Positions 9,336 through 17,252 of a DNA stretch of 29,313 nt are shown here, piece by piece (positions within the stretch are counted from its first letter, which is position 1; each line of letters begins with the position of its first letter). Source of the stretch: an uncultured Caulobacter sp. GTDB lineage: Bacteria > Pseudomonadota > Alphaproteobacteria > Caulobacterales > Caulobacteraceae. Location of the stretch: the NCBI RefSeq assembly GCF_937900395.1, contig NZ_CALCDX010000016.1, forward strand, positions 1 through 29,313, read 5' to 3'. A program made the translations under genes and the position numbers. Below the pieces are notes generated by a model, which was given only the letters and a program-made list of their open reading frames with translations, was not told the origin of the DNA and did no database searches.

Positions 9336-10796
9336 TTACGCCTTCCAGGACCGGCCGCCGGGCGAGATCAGCGCGTTGGCCGTCTGCGGTCCCCAGGTGC
9401 CGGCCGCATAGGGGGCGGGATCGATGCCCGCTTCGGCCCAGGCGGCGGCGACGCCGTCGATGAAGCGCCAGGCTTGCTCGACCTCGTCGCGGCGGACAAA
9501 CAGCGTGCGATCGCCGCGGAAGACATCCAGGAACAGCTTCTCGTAGGCGATGCGGCGGCGACCGCCCGTCTGGCTGAACGACAGCGACAGCGGCAACGAC
9601 TGCAGGCGCATGCCTTCTTCCGACAGTCCGGGCCGCTTGTTCATGATCGTCAGCGAAATGTCCTCATCCGGCTGCAGGTCGATGACCAGGCGGTTGGCGC
9701 ACAGTTCGCCGTCGGTGGCGGGACCGAAGATGTTGTGCGGCACCGCCTTGAACTGGACGACGATCTGAGTGCGGCGGTCGGGAAGGTTCTTGCCGGTGCG
9801 CAGGAAGAACGGCACGCCGTCCCAGCGCCAATTCTCAATCGCCACCTTCATGGCCACGAAGGTTTCGGTCTTGGTCGGTTTGCCGACTTCCTCGACGTAG
9901 CTGGGGCGCGCGCTGCCTTCGACCACGCCGGCGACATACTGGCCGCGGACCGTATCGTGCGCCACGCTCTCCTTGGTGAAGGGGCGCAGGCACCGCAGCA
10001 CCTTGACCTTCTCGTCGCGAACGGCGTCCGGATCGAAACCCGAAGGCGCCTCCATGGCGACCAGGCACAAGAGCTGCAGCATGTGGTTCTGCACCATGTC
10101 CCGCAGCGCGCCGTACTCATCGTAATAGGGCCACCGGTCGCCGACCTTCTCGGTCTCGGCGATGGTGATCTGCACGTGATCGATGGCGTTACGGTCCCAC
10201 AGCGGCTCGAACAGCACGTTGGCAAAGCGCAGGGCCGCGAGGTTCTGGACCGTCTCCTTGCCCAGATAGTGATCGATCCGGAAGACCTGACTCTCGTCCA
10301 CCACGGACGCGACGGCGGCGTTGGTGCGCTTGGAGCTCTCCAGGTCGTGACCCAGCGGTTTTTCCAGAATCAGACGGGTCCTCGGGCCCGTCAGTCCCGC
10401 CGCCTGCAGCGCCTGACAGGCCGGGCCGTAAATGCTGGGCGAGAGCGAGAAGAAAATGACGAGGTCGCCGTGCGCGCCGATGCGCTCGGCCAATTTCTTG
10501 GTGTCGTCCTCGCTGGTGATGTCGGCGGGCACGTAGTCGAGGCGGGCCGCGAGGCGATTCCAGGCCGCCTCCTCCACCGTCGCGCGCTTGCCCAGCTGTT
10601 CGCGGACAAGGGCCCTGTAGCTGGCCGCGTCATGGTCGTGACGCGCGACGCCGATGATCCGCATATCGTGCGGCAGCAGCCGATCGACTTCGAGGAAGTA
10701 CAGCGAAGGCAGCAGCATTCGCAGGGCCAGATCGCCCGCGCCGCCCAGCAGCACAAGGACTTCGCGGCCAGTCTCGCCGTCGTTCTTCTTGGTCAC
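9336..10796 (-). CDS. zwf: Glucose-6-phosphate 1-dehydrogenase
   Basis: Oxidises glucose 6-phosphate to 6-phosphogluconolactone with NAD(P)+; first gene of the Entner-Doudoroff operon. Family segments are the nucleotide-binding VLLGGAGDLALRMLLPSL (a variant of GASGDLA), LILEKPLGHDL, and the active-site RIDHYLGKETVQNL at about residues 173-186. An in-frame reading extends to 10889, but it runs through the operator palindrome (10813-10828), and its extra 31 residues are not family-like. I therefore place the start at GTG 10796, which has GGAAG six bases upstream and gives 486 residues, the normal length. A TTG one codon earlier is an alternative. The operator ends 16 bp before this start. Confidence 0.95.
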   Translation of the reverse strand: MTKKNDGETGREVLVLLGGAGDLALRMLLPSLYFLEVDRLLPHDMRIIGVARHDHDAASYRALVREQLGKRATVEEAAWNRLAARLDYVPADITSEDDTKKLAERIGAHGDLVIFFSLSPSIYGPACQALQAAGLTGPRTRLILEKPLGHDLESSKRTNAAVASVVDESQVFRIDHYLGKETVQNLAALRFANVLFEPLWDRNAIDHVQITIAETEKVGDRWPYYDEYGALRDMVQNHMLQLLCLVAMEAPSGFDPDAVRDEKVKVLRCLRPFTKESVAHDTVRGQYVAGVVEGSARPSYVEEVGKPTKTETFVAMKVAIENWRWDGVPFFLRTGKNLPDRRTQIVVQFKAVPHNIFGPATDGELCANRLVIDLQPDEDISLTIMNKRPGLSEEGMRLQSLPLSLSFSQTGGRRRIAYEKLFLDVFRGDRTLFVRRDEVEQAWRFIDGVAAAWAEAGIDPAPYAAGTWGPQTANALISPGGRSWKA

Positions 10797-11087
10797 CAAT
10801 GTCTTCCACCCTATGACAACGTTGTCATGACATGCCTGCGGCAGAATGGCAAGCGCGAGCGTGAGCGCCGAGCTGGAGGAACGCTCCAACGCGAACCGAA
10901 CCGTTCGACGGGACGCCGAACAAGCGGGCCTTACCTAGGGCAAACCCAGCGTCGCCGCCATAAGACCAATGGAGTTTCGACGGAGGTTTATTCACCCATT
11001 CGGGCGAAAAATGGAACGCCGTGCCTTGCAAGGTCACGATACGGTCACGCCAGGGAACGGCTATGCCTTGCGGACAGCAAGAGGGCG
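10797..11087. other. Intergenic region between the TPR protein gene and zwf
   Basis: This 291-bp stretch holds the zwf operator (10813-10828) and presumably the zwf promoter; I cannot place a convincing -35/-10 pair. A small interrupted palindrome (CGTG, CCTTGCAAGG, CACG; about 11021-11039) is followed on the minus strand by a short T-run and could be a weak terminator for the flagellar operon. No gene is seen. Confidence 0.4.
10813..10828. promoter_or_regulatory. LacI-family operator of the zwf-pgl-edd-glk operon
   Basis: ATGACAACGTTGTCAT is a perfect 16-bp palindrome with a central CpG. It overlaps a second palindrome TGTCATGACA (10824-10833), so an extra half-site is present. The site ends 16 bases before the proposed zwf start codon, where a bound repressor could block initiation or elongation. 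It shares TGACA-N4-TGTCA with the sites near 3954 and 5064. Confidence 0.78.
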
Positions 11088-13961
11088 TCAGCCGCCCGCG
11101 CGGGCCGCGGCGCCGGCCGGTTGACCGGTGCGGAACTTGTCCTTCATCCGGGCGACCCAGCCGCTGAACGCCTCGTTGTCGGCGCTGACCTTGCCGAAAT
11201 CGGACGGCGAGACCGCCTCCGAGCCCAGGCCCTGGAGCGCGACGCGCAGGCCGTCGGGATTGCCGGCGTTGTCGACGAAGCGCGTCCAGCGCTGGCGCAG
11301 CCGGGCCAGGGACGCATCGTCGTCGGCCAGGCTGTAGGCCACCGACGCGCGCAGCAGACGGGCCTCCTCGGCCGCGGACAGCGCGCCCTGCCCCTTCCAG
11401 CGATCGCCGAGCATCCTTTCGTACATCGCTCCGGCGGTCGGCCAAGCGCGCTGCTTCCAGGCGATGTCGGCGCGGATTTCCTGGCCGTCCTTGGTGTTGT
11501 CGCGCTCCACCAGTTCCAGGGCGGCGTCGTAGCGACCCAGGCCGATCAGCGCGCGCGCCGTGGCCAGGCGGCGCTCGGCGTTCAAGGCCGGCGGCAGGAT
11601 GGTCGTGCGGGTGGCGTTGATGGCGTTCAGCGCGTCCTCGGGACGCTTGTTCATCAGATAGATCCAGGCCAGGTCGGTCGCGACCTGGGCCTTGGGCACG
11701 CCGTTCAGGCGGTTGTCGACCTGATACTTCAAGAGCTTGGCGGCGTCGTCCAGCAGGTCGACGTCCACCAGGCGGCGCACCAGGTTGCGCACCATCTGGT
11801 CGCCGTCGGCGCCGATCGGCGTCAGCTCCTGGAAGTCGTAGAACAGGCCCACCGCCTGGATCGGCTGCATGCCGTCGGCCAGGCCGTCGAGGAACAGCGC
11901 CCGGAAGGTGCTGGAGATCTCGTTCTGCAGGGCCAGGGCTTCGGGACGATCCGAACCGCCACGGCCCGCCGAGCGCATCACCTCCAGCGCCTCGCGATAA
12001 CGGCCCTGGTCGATATAGAGCTTCCCGAGGGCGCGGATGACGTCCATCTCGACGCCATCGCCGCGCCAGCGGTAGCGCAGCTGGTTCAGGGTGTCGGCCG
12101 CCTTGGCCGCGTTGATCTCGCGCTTCTCGTACTGCAGCTGGGTGGCGTGCAGCAGGGCCGGCGCGGCCAGATTGTCGTAGGGCGCCTTGGCGATGGCCTG
12201 GAACATCTTCCTGGCGCGGACCTTCTCGCCCTTGGCCTCGAAGATGCGGGCCTGGACCAGGCGAATGGCCAGTTGATCCCTCACGGGGATCTTCGGCTGG
12301 TCCAGCGCCTTGGCGATGGACTGCAAGGCGCCCGTCAGGTCGCCGACGCCCAGCGCAGCCTCGGCCTGGGCGCTCAGGAACCGCGCCTTCCAGATCGGCG
12401 GAAAGAGATCCAGCGCCCGGCCGCCATTCGAGAACTTGGTCCGCGCGTCCAGCCATTGGCCGTTCTTGGTCGCGATATACCCCCGCCAGAGCGCGCTGGA
12501 CGGCTCGTCCGCCAGGACCGGCGAGGAGAAATCGGCGTCGGCCTCCGCATAGCGACCGGCCAGCACCCGGGCCACGCCGCGAAGGCCTCGAAACTCCGGA
12601 TTGGCCATCATCGTCTGGTGCTGGCGAGCGCCGGCGTTCAGCACGCCGATCGCCTCGAACGACATCTGAGAGCCCACCAGGAAGCGCGCCAGGGCTAGGC
12701 GCGCGGCGACGTCGGCGTTCTCGTCCGGCGCGGCGCTGACGGCGTTCTGCAGGGCGTTGTAGCGCGCCAGGAAGCCGCCGGATCCGAGCTTCGGCCAGGC
12801 GTCCAGATCGATCAGGGCCGGCATCGACAGCGGCTGGGGCGCGCCCGCGACGGCCTCTTCCGGCGGCGCGGCGGCCGAGGCCGGCGACAGCGCCAAGCCC
12901 TTGGGTCGACCGATGCGAACCTCGTCGGCGCTGGCCTGAACCATCATGTCCGAGGCGTAGGCTTCCGCCGCCAGGCCTTGCGCCGACTGCAGCAGGGCGA
13001 ACTCGACATAGTCGCGACGCGACGACAGCCCTTTGGCCGGCGGCAGGGCCGGGGCGACAATGATCTTGTCGCCGACGGCCGGGTCGTCGACCCAGATGGC
13101 GCGGGTGACGCCCGCCACGGCCGCCGACAGCGCCGCGGACGGCGCGGCCTCGTCGCGATTGATCTGGATGACGTCGGGGCTCTGCTGCGGGCCGGGACCA
13201 AAGCTGACCCGCCAGGTCGGACCCGAGCCCACCGCCACATAGGGCTCGCCCACCGGCGCCACGATGCGCAGGGCCGAATAGTCGGCGCCCCTCAGCGCCT
13301 GGATGCGCGCATAGCGAGGCGTGTTGGCCGGCAGCCTGGAGATGTCGATCCGCGCGGGCGTGTCGAAGACGATCCAGACCGCCTCCCCGCGCCGGAACAC
13401 GGCGGCGCCGGCGGGCGCGGCCCAGGTGAACGACAGGGTGACCTGGCCGTCGGCGCGCTCGATGTCCGCGCGCACCACGCCGTCGCGCGGCATCGGGTTC
13501 GGACGGCCAACCGGCGGCGCCGGCGCGGCGGCCGGCGTCGCCTGGGCGGCGGCGAGCGCCCCGTCCTTGGCGAAGATGTTGACGAAGTTGACGCCGTCAG
13601 CCGATCCGACTTTGAAGTCCGCCTCGGCGGCCAAGGTCAGCACCAGTTCCAGCGAACCACCCACATGGCGGGCGTCGGCGGCCTTCACCCAGCGCGGCGG
13701 CGCGATCCTGAGCGTGGAGAGGTCGGGATTGGCGTCGCGGCTGAACCGCAGGATCAGCTTGTCGCCCTCGCGGCGCGCGGCCATGCGGGCCGCGCCGCTC
13801 CAGTGAAACTCGACCCGGGAGAAGTCCGCCGCCTGCGCGACACGCACGTCCAGCGCCGACCGCGCCGCGACGGGCGGCGGCGCGGCGTAGCCGGACGGCG
13901 CCAGCACGCCCGCGATGCACGCGGCCGCAACGCTGGATCGCAGGAGACGGCGAAGGGTCAT
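11088..13961 (-). CDS. Large exported TPR protein of the flagellar operon
   Basis: A 957-residue protein of unknown function. A signal peptide (MTLRRLLRSSVAAACIAGVL, likely cleavage after GYA near residue 26) sends it to the periplasm. Residues about 37-130 and 161-255 are two similar beta-rich segments resembling AMIN-type envelope-binding domains. Residues about 390-930 are helical repeats of TPR type, for example around ARMFQAIAKAPYDN, GRYREALEVMRSAGR and GRYDAALELVERDN. The start has GGGAGG close upstream, nine bp after the MotE-like stop, so it is the last gene of the fliL operon. By position and export it may act with the stator or basal body in the periplasm. It may be the partner of the MotE-like protein upstream, as MotC is in rhizobia; this is inference. 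Confidence 0.85.
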   Translation of the reverse strand: MTLRRLLRSSVAAACIAGVLAPSGYAAPPPVAARSALDVRVAQAADFSRVEFHWSGAARMAARREGDKLILRFSRDANPDLSTLRIAPPRWVKAADARHVGGSLELVLTLAAEADFKVGSADGVNFVNIFAKDGALAAAQATPAAAPAPPVGRPNPMPRDGVVRADIERADGQVTLSFTWAAPAGAAVFRRGEAVWIVFDTPARIDISRLPANTPRYARIQALRGADYSALRIVAPVGEPYVAVGSGPTWRVSFGPGPQQSPDVIQINRDEAAPSAALSAAVAGVTRAIWVDDPAVGDKIIVAPALPPAKGLSSRRDYVEFALLQSAQGLAAEAYASDMMVQASADEVRIGRPKGLALSPASAAAPPEEAVAGAPQPLSMPALIDLDAWPKLGSGGFLARYNALQNAVSAAPDENADVAARLALARFLVGSQMSFEAIGVLNAGARQHQTMMANPEFRGLRGVARVLAGRYAEADADFSSPVLADEPSSALWRGYIATKNGQWLDARTKFSNGGRALDLFPPIWKARFLSAQAEAALGVGDLTGALQSIAKALDQPKIPVRDQLAIRLVQARIFEAKGEKVRARKMFQAIAKAPYDNLAAPALLHATQLQYEKREINAAKAADTLNQLRYRWRGDGVEMDVIRALGKLYIDQGRYREALEVMRSAGRGGSDRPEALALQNEISSTFRALFLDGLADGMQPIQAVGLFYDFQELTPIGADGDQMVRNLVRRLVDVDLLDDAAKLLKYQVDNRLNGVPKAQVATDLAWIYLMNKRPEDALNAINATRTTILPPALNAERRLATARALIGLGRYDAALELVERDNTKDGQEIRADIAWKQRAWPTAGAMYERMLGDRWKGQGALSAAEEARLLRASVAYSLADDDASLARLRQRWTRFVDNAGNPDGLRVALQGLGSEAVSPSDFGKVSADNEAFSGWVARMKDKFRTGQPAGAAARAGG

Positions 13962-13970
13962 GAGCCTCCC

Positions 13971-14756
13971 TTAACCGGCCTTTTTGGGCGCGCCGGCCAG
14001 CGGCGCGCCAGCGGCCTGCTGGCCTGGCGCCGCGGCCTGGGCGCCGTTGTCGGCGACGGCGGCCTTGCCCTTCTCGACCACGGGATTGGCCAGGCGCGCG
14101 GCCAGGCGTTCGGTCAGGACCTTGGCGTCGGCCGGAGCCATGTTGGCCAGGATCATCGCCAGGGTGCGTTCCTTCATCTTGGCGGCGATCGGCAGACGGA
14201 CCTCGTCGGACAGCAGGGTCATGCGGGCGGCGGCGTCCTTGGGCTTCATGCCCTGATAGACGGTGACCAGGCGATCGACCTCGGCCTGCTTCTGGGAGTC
14301 GACCTGGCCCAGCAGGCCTTGGATCTCGCCCTTGAGGCCAGTCAGGGCCTTCATCTTGGCGTCCAGCTTGGCCTCGGCGGCGGCCAGCAGCTGCAGCTGC
14401 ACGTCGATGTCCTGCTCGCGCTGGTCCAGCTGGCCGCGACGGGCGCCCAGGCTCTGCAGGACGCGCAGTTCGGCGGGCGAGAGACCAGCCTCCTTGGCCA
14501 GAGCGTCGGCCGAGGGGGCGCAGGCGCGCGGCAGGGTCTGCGGGGCCTTGGCGGCGGCCGGCTGGCCCGCGCCTTCGGCCGAGGGCGCGCCCTCGCCTTC
14601 GCCGGCCTTGCCTTCGGGCTTGGCCACGCCTTCAGCGAAGGCCTTGGCGCCGCTCAGCATGTCCGGCAGCGACTTGGCGCCGGCCAGGGCGTTGATGGCC
14701 AGCACGCCGCCGACGGCGACGCCGACCAAGGGCAGGATGCGCGGAACGTTCTTCAT
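13971..14756 (-). CDS. MotE-family protein
   Basis: A 261-residue protein with an N-terminal hydrophobic segment (residues 6-25, ILPLVGVAVGGVLAINALAG) acting as a signal or membrane anchor. An Ala/Pro/Gly-rich linker (45-75) and a predicted coiled coil (about 93-165) follow. Next comes a short helical domain (167-220: VYQGMKPKDAAARM, MKERTLAMILANMAPADA) of the type shared by MotE-family proteins and the MgtE N-domain. The tail is Ala/Gly-rich. The start overlaps the stop of the gene upstream by four bases (ATGA). Rhizobial MotE is reported as a periplasmic chaperone of the motility protein MotC. A similar role here, for the following TPR protein, is a reasonable but untested inference. Confidence 0.78.
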   Translation of the reverse strand: MKNVPRILPLVGVAVGGVLAINALAGAKSLPDMLSGAKAFAEGVAKPEGKAGEGEGAPSAEGAGQPAAAKAPQTLPRACAPSADALAKEAGLSPAELRVLQSLGARRGQLDQREQDIDVQLQLLAAAEAKLDAKMKALTGLKGEIQGLLGQVDSQKQAEVDRLVTVYQGMKPKDAAARMTLLSDEVRLPIAAKMKERTLAMILANMAPADAKVLTERLAARLANPVVEKGKAAVADNGAQAAAPGQQAAGAPLAGAPKKAG

Positions 14757-15298
14757 CGGCGGGCTCTGGATTGGGGTCCGGGACGCGGGGGTTCGCCCGG
14801 TCCGTCGAAGAGATCATCATCGACCCGCGCCCGTGAACGCGGGGTTTCGGACAGCGCGCTCGGCGCACTGAGCGTCGGGCGAGCGCTGGGCGGAAGGCGA
14901 TCCTCCCGCTCGAGCAGACGCTCGAAGTCCTCGGCCTTCAGACGGCGTTCGGAAGACGGGGCGGGCGGCTCCACGCGGCCACGGACCGGCGCGGCGGCGC
15001 GCTCGGGGCGAGCCGGCGGCGGGTTGCTGATCCGCTCGTCCAGCTGGGCGGCCAGGGCCTGGGCGCGCTCGATGCGGATCGCTAGGGTCTCGGCGGCCTC
15101 GTCGGTGGCGGCGCGCAGGTCGGCCAGGCCCTGCTCGGCGCGGGCGGCGGCCTGGTCGAGGTCCTTCACGGCCTTGGCGAAGCCCTCATGGCTGTCGCGC
15201 AGCGCCTTCAGCCGGCGCTCCAGGCGCCAGCCGAAAGCCAGCGCCACGATCAGCAGCACCGCCAGCAACCCGTTCATGGCGAAAGCGACGAGACTCAT
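14753..15298 (-). CDS. DUF6468-like membrane protein of the flagellar operon
   Basis: A 181-residue protein with one N-terminal membrane segment (about residues 5-23, AFAMNGLLAVLLIVALAFGW). A coiled coil follows (about 25-90, rich in Ala, Glu, Arg, Leu), then a Pro/Arg/Ala-rich, probably disordered tail. It matches my recollection of the DUF6468 family found next to fliM in alphaproteobacteria; no biochemical role is known to me. It overlaps fliM by four bases and the MotE-like gene by four bases, so translation is likely coupled along the operon. Confidence 0.72.
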   Translation of the reverse strand: MSLVAFAMNGLLAVLLIVALAFGWRLERRLKALRDSHEGFAKAVKDLDQAAARAEQGLADLRAATDEAAETLAIRIERAQALAAQLDERISNPPPARPERAAAPVRGRVEPPAPSSERRLKAEDFERLLEREDRLPPSARPTLSAPSALSETPRSRARVDDDLFDGPGEPPRPGPQSRARR

Positions 15299-16395
15299 TT
15301 CAGCTTCTGCACGGCCTTCTTGGCGGCCGGAGTCAGCGGGGCCTCGGCGCGGATGGCGATCGCGTGGTTGCGACGCCCCATGCGGCCACGGGTCAGCGGG
15401 ATGGCTCCAGCGCGAAGCTCGACGAGGCTGTCGGGCGTGGCGTTCAGCATCAGGGTGTCGCCGACCTGCATGTTCAGCACGCGCGACAGCGGCAGCTGCT
15501 GCTCGTCGAGCACGGCGCGGACCTCCATCTGGGTCGTCCAGAGCTCGGTGGCCAAGTGGCCTTCCCAGATGTTGTCGCGGCCGAACTTCTCACCCATGAA
15601 CTGCTGCAGCAGCATCTTCCGGATGGGTTCCAGCGTGGCGTAGGGCAGCAAGAGCTCGATGCGGCCGCCGCGGTCTTCCATGTCGATCCGCAGCTTGACC
15701 AGGATCGCGGCGTTGGCGGGACGGGCGATCGCTGCGAAGCGCGGGTTGGTTTCCAGGCGGTCCAGCGAGAAGGCGACCGGATGCAGCGGCTCGAAGGCGC
15801 TCTTCAGGTCGTGCAGCACCACCTCGATCATCCGCTGCACCAGCACGCGTTCGATCGTGGTGTAGGGCCGGCCTTCGATCCGCATCGCCGCCGTGCCGCG
15901 ACGGCCGCCCAGCAGCACGTCGACGATCGAGTAGATCAGGTTCGAGTCGACCGTCAGCAGGCCGTAGTTGTCCAATTCCTCGGCGCGGAACACCGCCAGG
16001 ATCGCCGGCAGGGGGATCGAGTTCAGATAGTCGCCAAAGCGGATCGAGCTGATGTTGTCGAGGCTGACCTCGACGTTGTCGGAGGTGAAGTTCCGCAGGG
16101 ACGTCGTCATCAACCGCACCAGGCGGTCGAAGACGATTTCCAGCATCGGTAGGCGTTCGTACGAGACGAGCGCCGAGTTGATGATCGCACGGATGCCCGT
16201 GCGGTCTTCCGAACCGTCGCCGGACAGATCGAAGCCCAGCAGGCTGTCGATTTCGTCCTGGTTCAGGATGCGTTCGGAGCCGCCCTCGCCGCCGCCGTCG
16301 TCCCAGCCGGCCATGCCGCCCGAGAAGTCGCCGAACTCGTTGACCCCGTCGCCGCCGGCGCCCTCCGCGCCCCACTGATCGTTCTCGTCCGCCAT
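15295..16395 (-). CDS. fliM: Flagellar motor switch protein FliM
   Basis: C-ring component that binds phosphorylated CheY and links it to rotation switching and export. The protein has 366 residues. The N-terminal CheY-binding motif ILNQDEIDSLLGF is at residues 43-55, preceded by an unusual 40-residue Gly/Asp/Glu-rich extension. The middle domain starts near residue 68 (IRAIINSALVSYERLPMLE) and includes SSIRFGDYLNSIPLPAI and SIVDVLLGGRRG. The C-terminal SpoA domain includes LSRVLNMQVGDTLMLN. The ATG at 16395 was chosen over a TTG five codons upstream because GGGG lies nine bases before it and the TTG lacks a ribosome binding site. It follows fliL by 28 bp. Confidence 0.96.
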   Translation of the reverse strand: MADENDQWGAEGAGGDGVNEFGDFSGGMAGWDDGGGEGGSERILNQDEIDSLLGFDLSGDGSEDRTGIRAIINSALVSYERLPMLEIVFDRLVRLMTTSLRNFTSDNVEVSLDNISSIRFGDYLNSIPLPAILAVFRAEELDNYGLLTVDSNLIYSIVDVLLGGRRGTAAMRIEGRPYTTIERVLVQRMIEVVLHDLKSAFEPLHPVAFSLDRLETNPRFAAIARPANAAILVKLRIDMEDRGGRIELLLPYATLEPIRKMLLQQFMGEKFGRDNIWEGHLATELWTTQMEVRAVLDEQQLPLSRVLNMQVGDTLMLNATPDSLVELRAGAIPLTRGRMGRRNHAIAIRAEAPLTPAAKKAVQKLK

Positions 16396-16423
16396 GATCG
16401 TTCGCCCCAACCAGCCCGAGAGC

Positions 16424-17026
16424 TTAGTTGATCAGCATCTCCTCGATGAGGACCGCGTTCACCTTGGCCGGCGCGGCGACCAGGTTAACCCGGCGCAGCA
16501 ACTCGACGCGCAGTTGATAGGTGCCTTGGCTGCCGTTCAGGTCTTCGGGACGCAGTTCGCGCAGGAACGTCTGGAACATGTCCTGCAACCTGGGCAGATT
16601 CGGCGTCAAAGCCTCGGCCGTCTCTTCGTCCGGCAGCTCGAAAGTCAGTTTCAGCTTCAGGAAGGTCGACTTGCCGTCGGCCGTCTGCATGTTCACGACG
16701 ATGTCCGGCAGGGTGTAGAACACCACGCCGTCCGGGCCTTCCTTGATCACGGGCGCCGGACCGGCGGCCGCGGCCGCGCCGCCCTCGCCTTCCTTCTTCT
16801 CGCCCTCTTTCTTTTCCTTCTTCTTTTCCTTCTTTTCAGCGCCATGCTCGCCCGCTTCGGCGGCCGGCTTGGGCTTCATGAGAAAGAAGGCCGCAGCGCC
16901 GCCGCCGCCCAGGACAAGGACGCCGGCCGCGATCGCGATGATGAGAATAGGCGGCTTCTTCTTGGCGGGGGCTTCGCCTTCGGTGCCCTCTTCACCTTCC
17001 GGAGCTTCCTGATCGTTCTGAGCCAC
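16424..17026 (-). CDS. fliL: Flagellar basal-body-associated protein FliL
   Basis: Single-pass inner membrane protein associated with the stators, needed for flagellar gene expression and motility in Caulobacter. The start is ambiguous. ATG at 17062 gives 212 residues, but GTG at 17026 (200 residues) has AAGGAA eight bases upstream, while the ATG lies inside the apparent CtrA-controlled promoter, so GTG is preferred. An acidic N-terminus is followed by a membrane segment (residues about 26-50, PPILIIAIAAGVLVLGGGG) and a Lys/Glu low-complexity linker (about 64-84). The FliL domain follows (YTLPDIVVNMQT, FLKLKLTFELPDEE, RVNLVAAPAKVNAVLIEEMLIN). First gene of the fliL-fliM operon, divergent from flgF. 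Confidence 0.93.
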   Translation of the reverse strand: MAQNDQEAPEGEEGTEGEAPAKKKPPILIIAIAAGVLVLGGGGAAAFFLMKPKPAAEAGEHGAEKKEKKKEKKEGEKKEGEGGAAAAAGPAPVIKEGPDGVVFYTLPDIVVNMQTADGKSTFLKLKLTFELPDEETAEALTPNLPRLQDMFQTFLRELRPEDLNGSQGTYQLRVELLRRVNLVAAPAKVNAVLIEEMLIN

Positions 17027-17041
17027 GCGCGCGGTTCCTTG

Positions 17042-17130
17042 GAATCTATATGCCTTACTCATGCGCGGACATGGTTAACGATGTGTTTTGGAGGCCATTT
17101 GGTCGCAGGCTGAATCTGCCCGGCAGAGTC
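17042..17130. promoter_or_regulatory. fliL promoter region: CtrA half-site and three GANTC sites
   Basis: On the minus strand TTAACCAT (17078-17071) is the CtrA half-site expected for this class II flagellar promoter. TATAGAT (17050-17044) is a possible -10. GANTC methylation sites occur at 17042-17046, 17112-17116 and 17126-17130, the first overlapping the possible -10. CtrA control of fliL in Caulobacter is established; methylation control here is inference. Confidence 0.65.
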
Positions 17131-17146
17131 CGACCAACACCCCCTC

Positions 17147-17153
17147 GTTAACC
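17147..17153 (+). promoter_or_regulatory. Second TTAACC (CtrA-like) half-site
   Basis: GTTAACC on the plus strand, 35 bp upstream of the flgF sigma-54 promoter and 70 bp from the fliL-side half-site. The partner half at +11 is degenerate (ATTT instead of TTAA), so binding is uncertain. Confidence 0.4.
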
Positions 17154-17187
17154 CTCCTATTTGCTGTTTTTATTGAGCTTTTCGCTC

Positions 17188-17203
17188 TGGCACGAAGGTT
17201 GCT
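17188..17203 (+). promoter_or_regulatory. Sigma-54 promoter of flgFGAH
   Basis: TGGCAC-GAAGG-TTGCT matches the sigma-54 consensus (TGGCAC-N5-TTGCW) at every fixed position. GG is at 17189-17190 and GC at 17201-17202, with correct 10-base spacing. Transcription would start near 17213, leaving a 40-base leader before flgF. Sigma-54/FlbD control is known for class III rod and ring genes in Caulobacter. Confidence 0.9.
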
Positions 17204-17238
17204 TCAGGAGGTGCGGCGCATTTGTCGCGCCAGTCGCC

Positions 17239-17250
17239 CGAGTTAACTCG
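17239..17250. repeat. Perfect palindrome just before the flgF start codon
   Basis: CGAGTTAACTCG is a 12-bp perfect palindrome ending two bases before the flgF ATG, in the place where a ribosome binding site would be; no clear Shine-Dalgarno is seen. It includes GTTAAC. It could be an operator or a small RNA hairpin affecting initiation. Confidence 0.5.
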
Positions 17251-17252
17251 CC

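Noticed and set aside
10825..12456. 543-codon minus-strand frame within the TPR gene and zwf upstream region
   Set aside because: Out of frame with the signal-peptide-bearing TPR protein; Arg/Gly/Pro-rich shadow.
9009..12698. Very long plus-strand open frame (1229 codons)
   Set aside because: It is antisense to pgl, zwf and the TPR gene, all with clear family motifs or a signal peptide. Its translation is Arg/Gly/Gln/His-rich with no domain, as expected of a mirror frame in GC-rich DNA.
12978..15599. Long plus-strand open frame (873 codons)
   Set aside because: Antisense to the TPR, MotE-like, DUF6468-like and fliM genes; low-complexity Arg/Gly composition and no ribosome binding site evidence.
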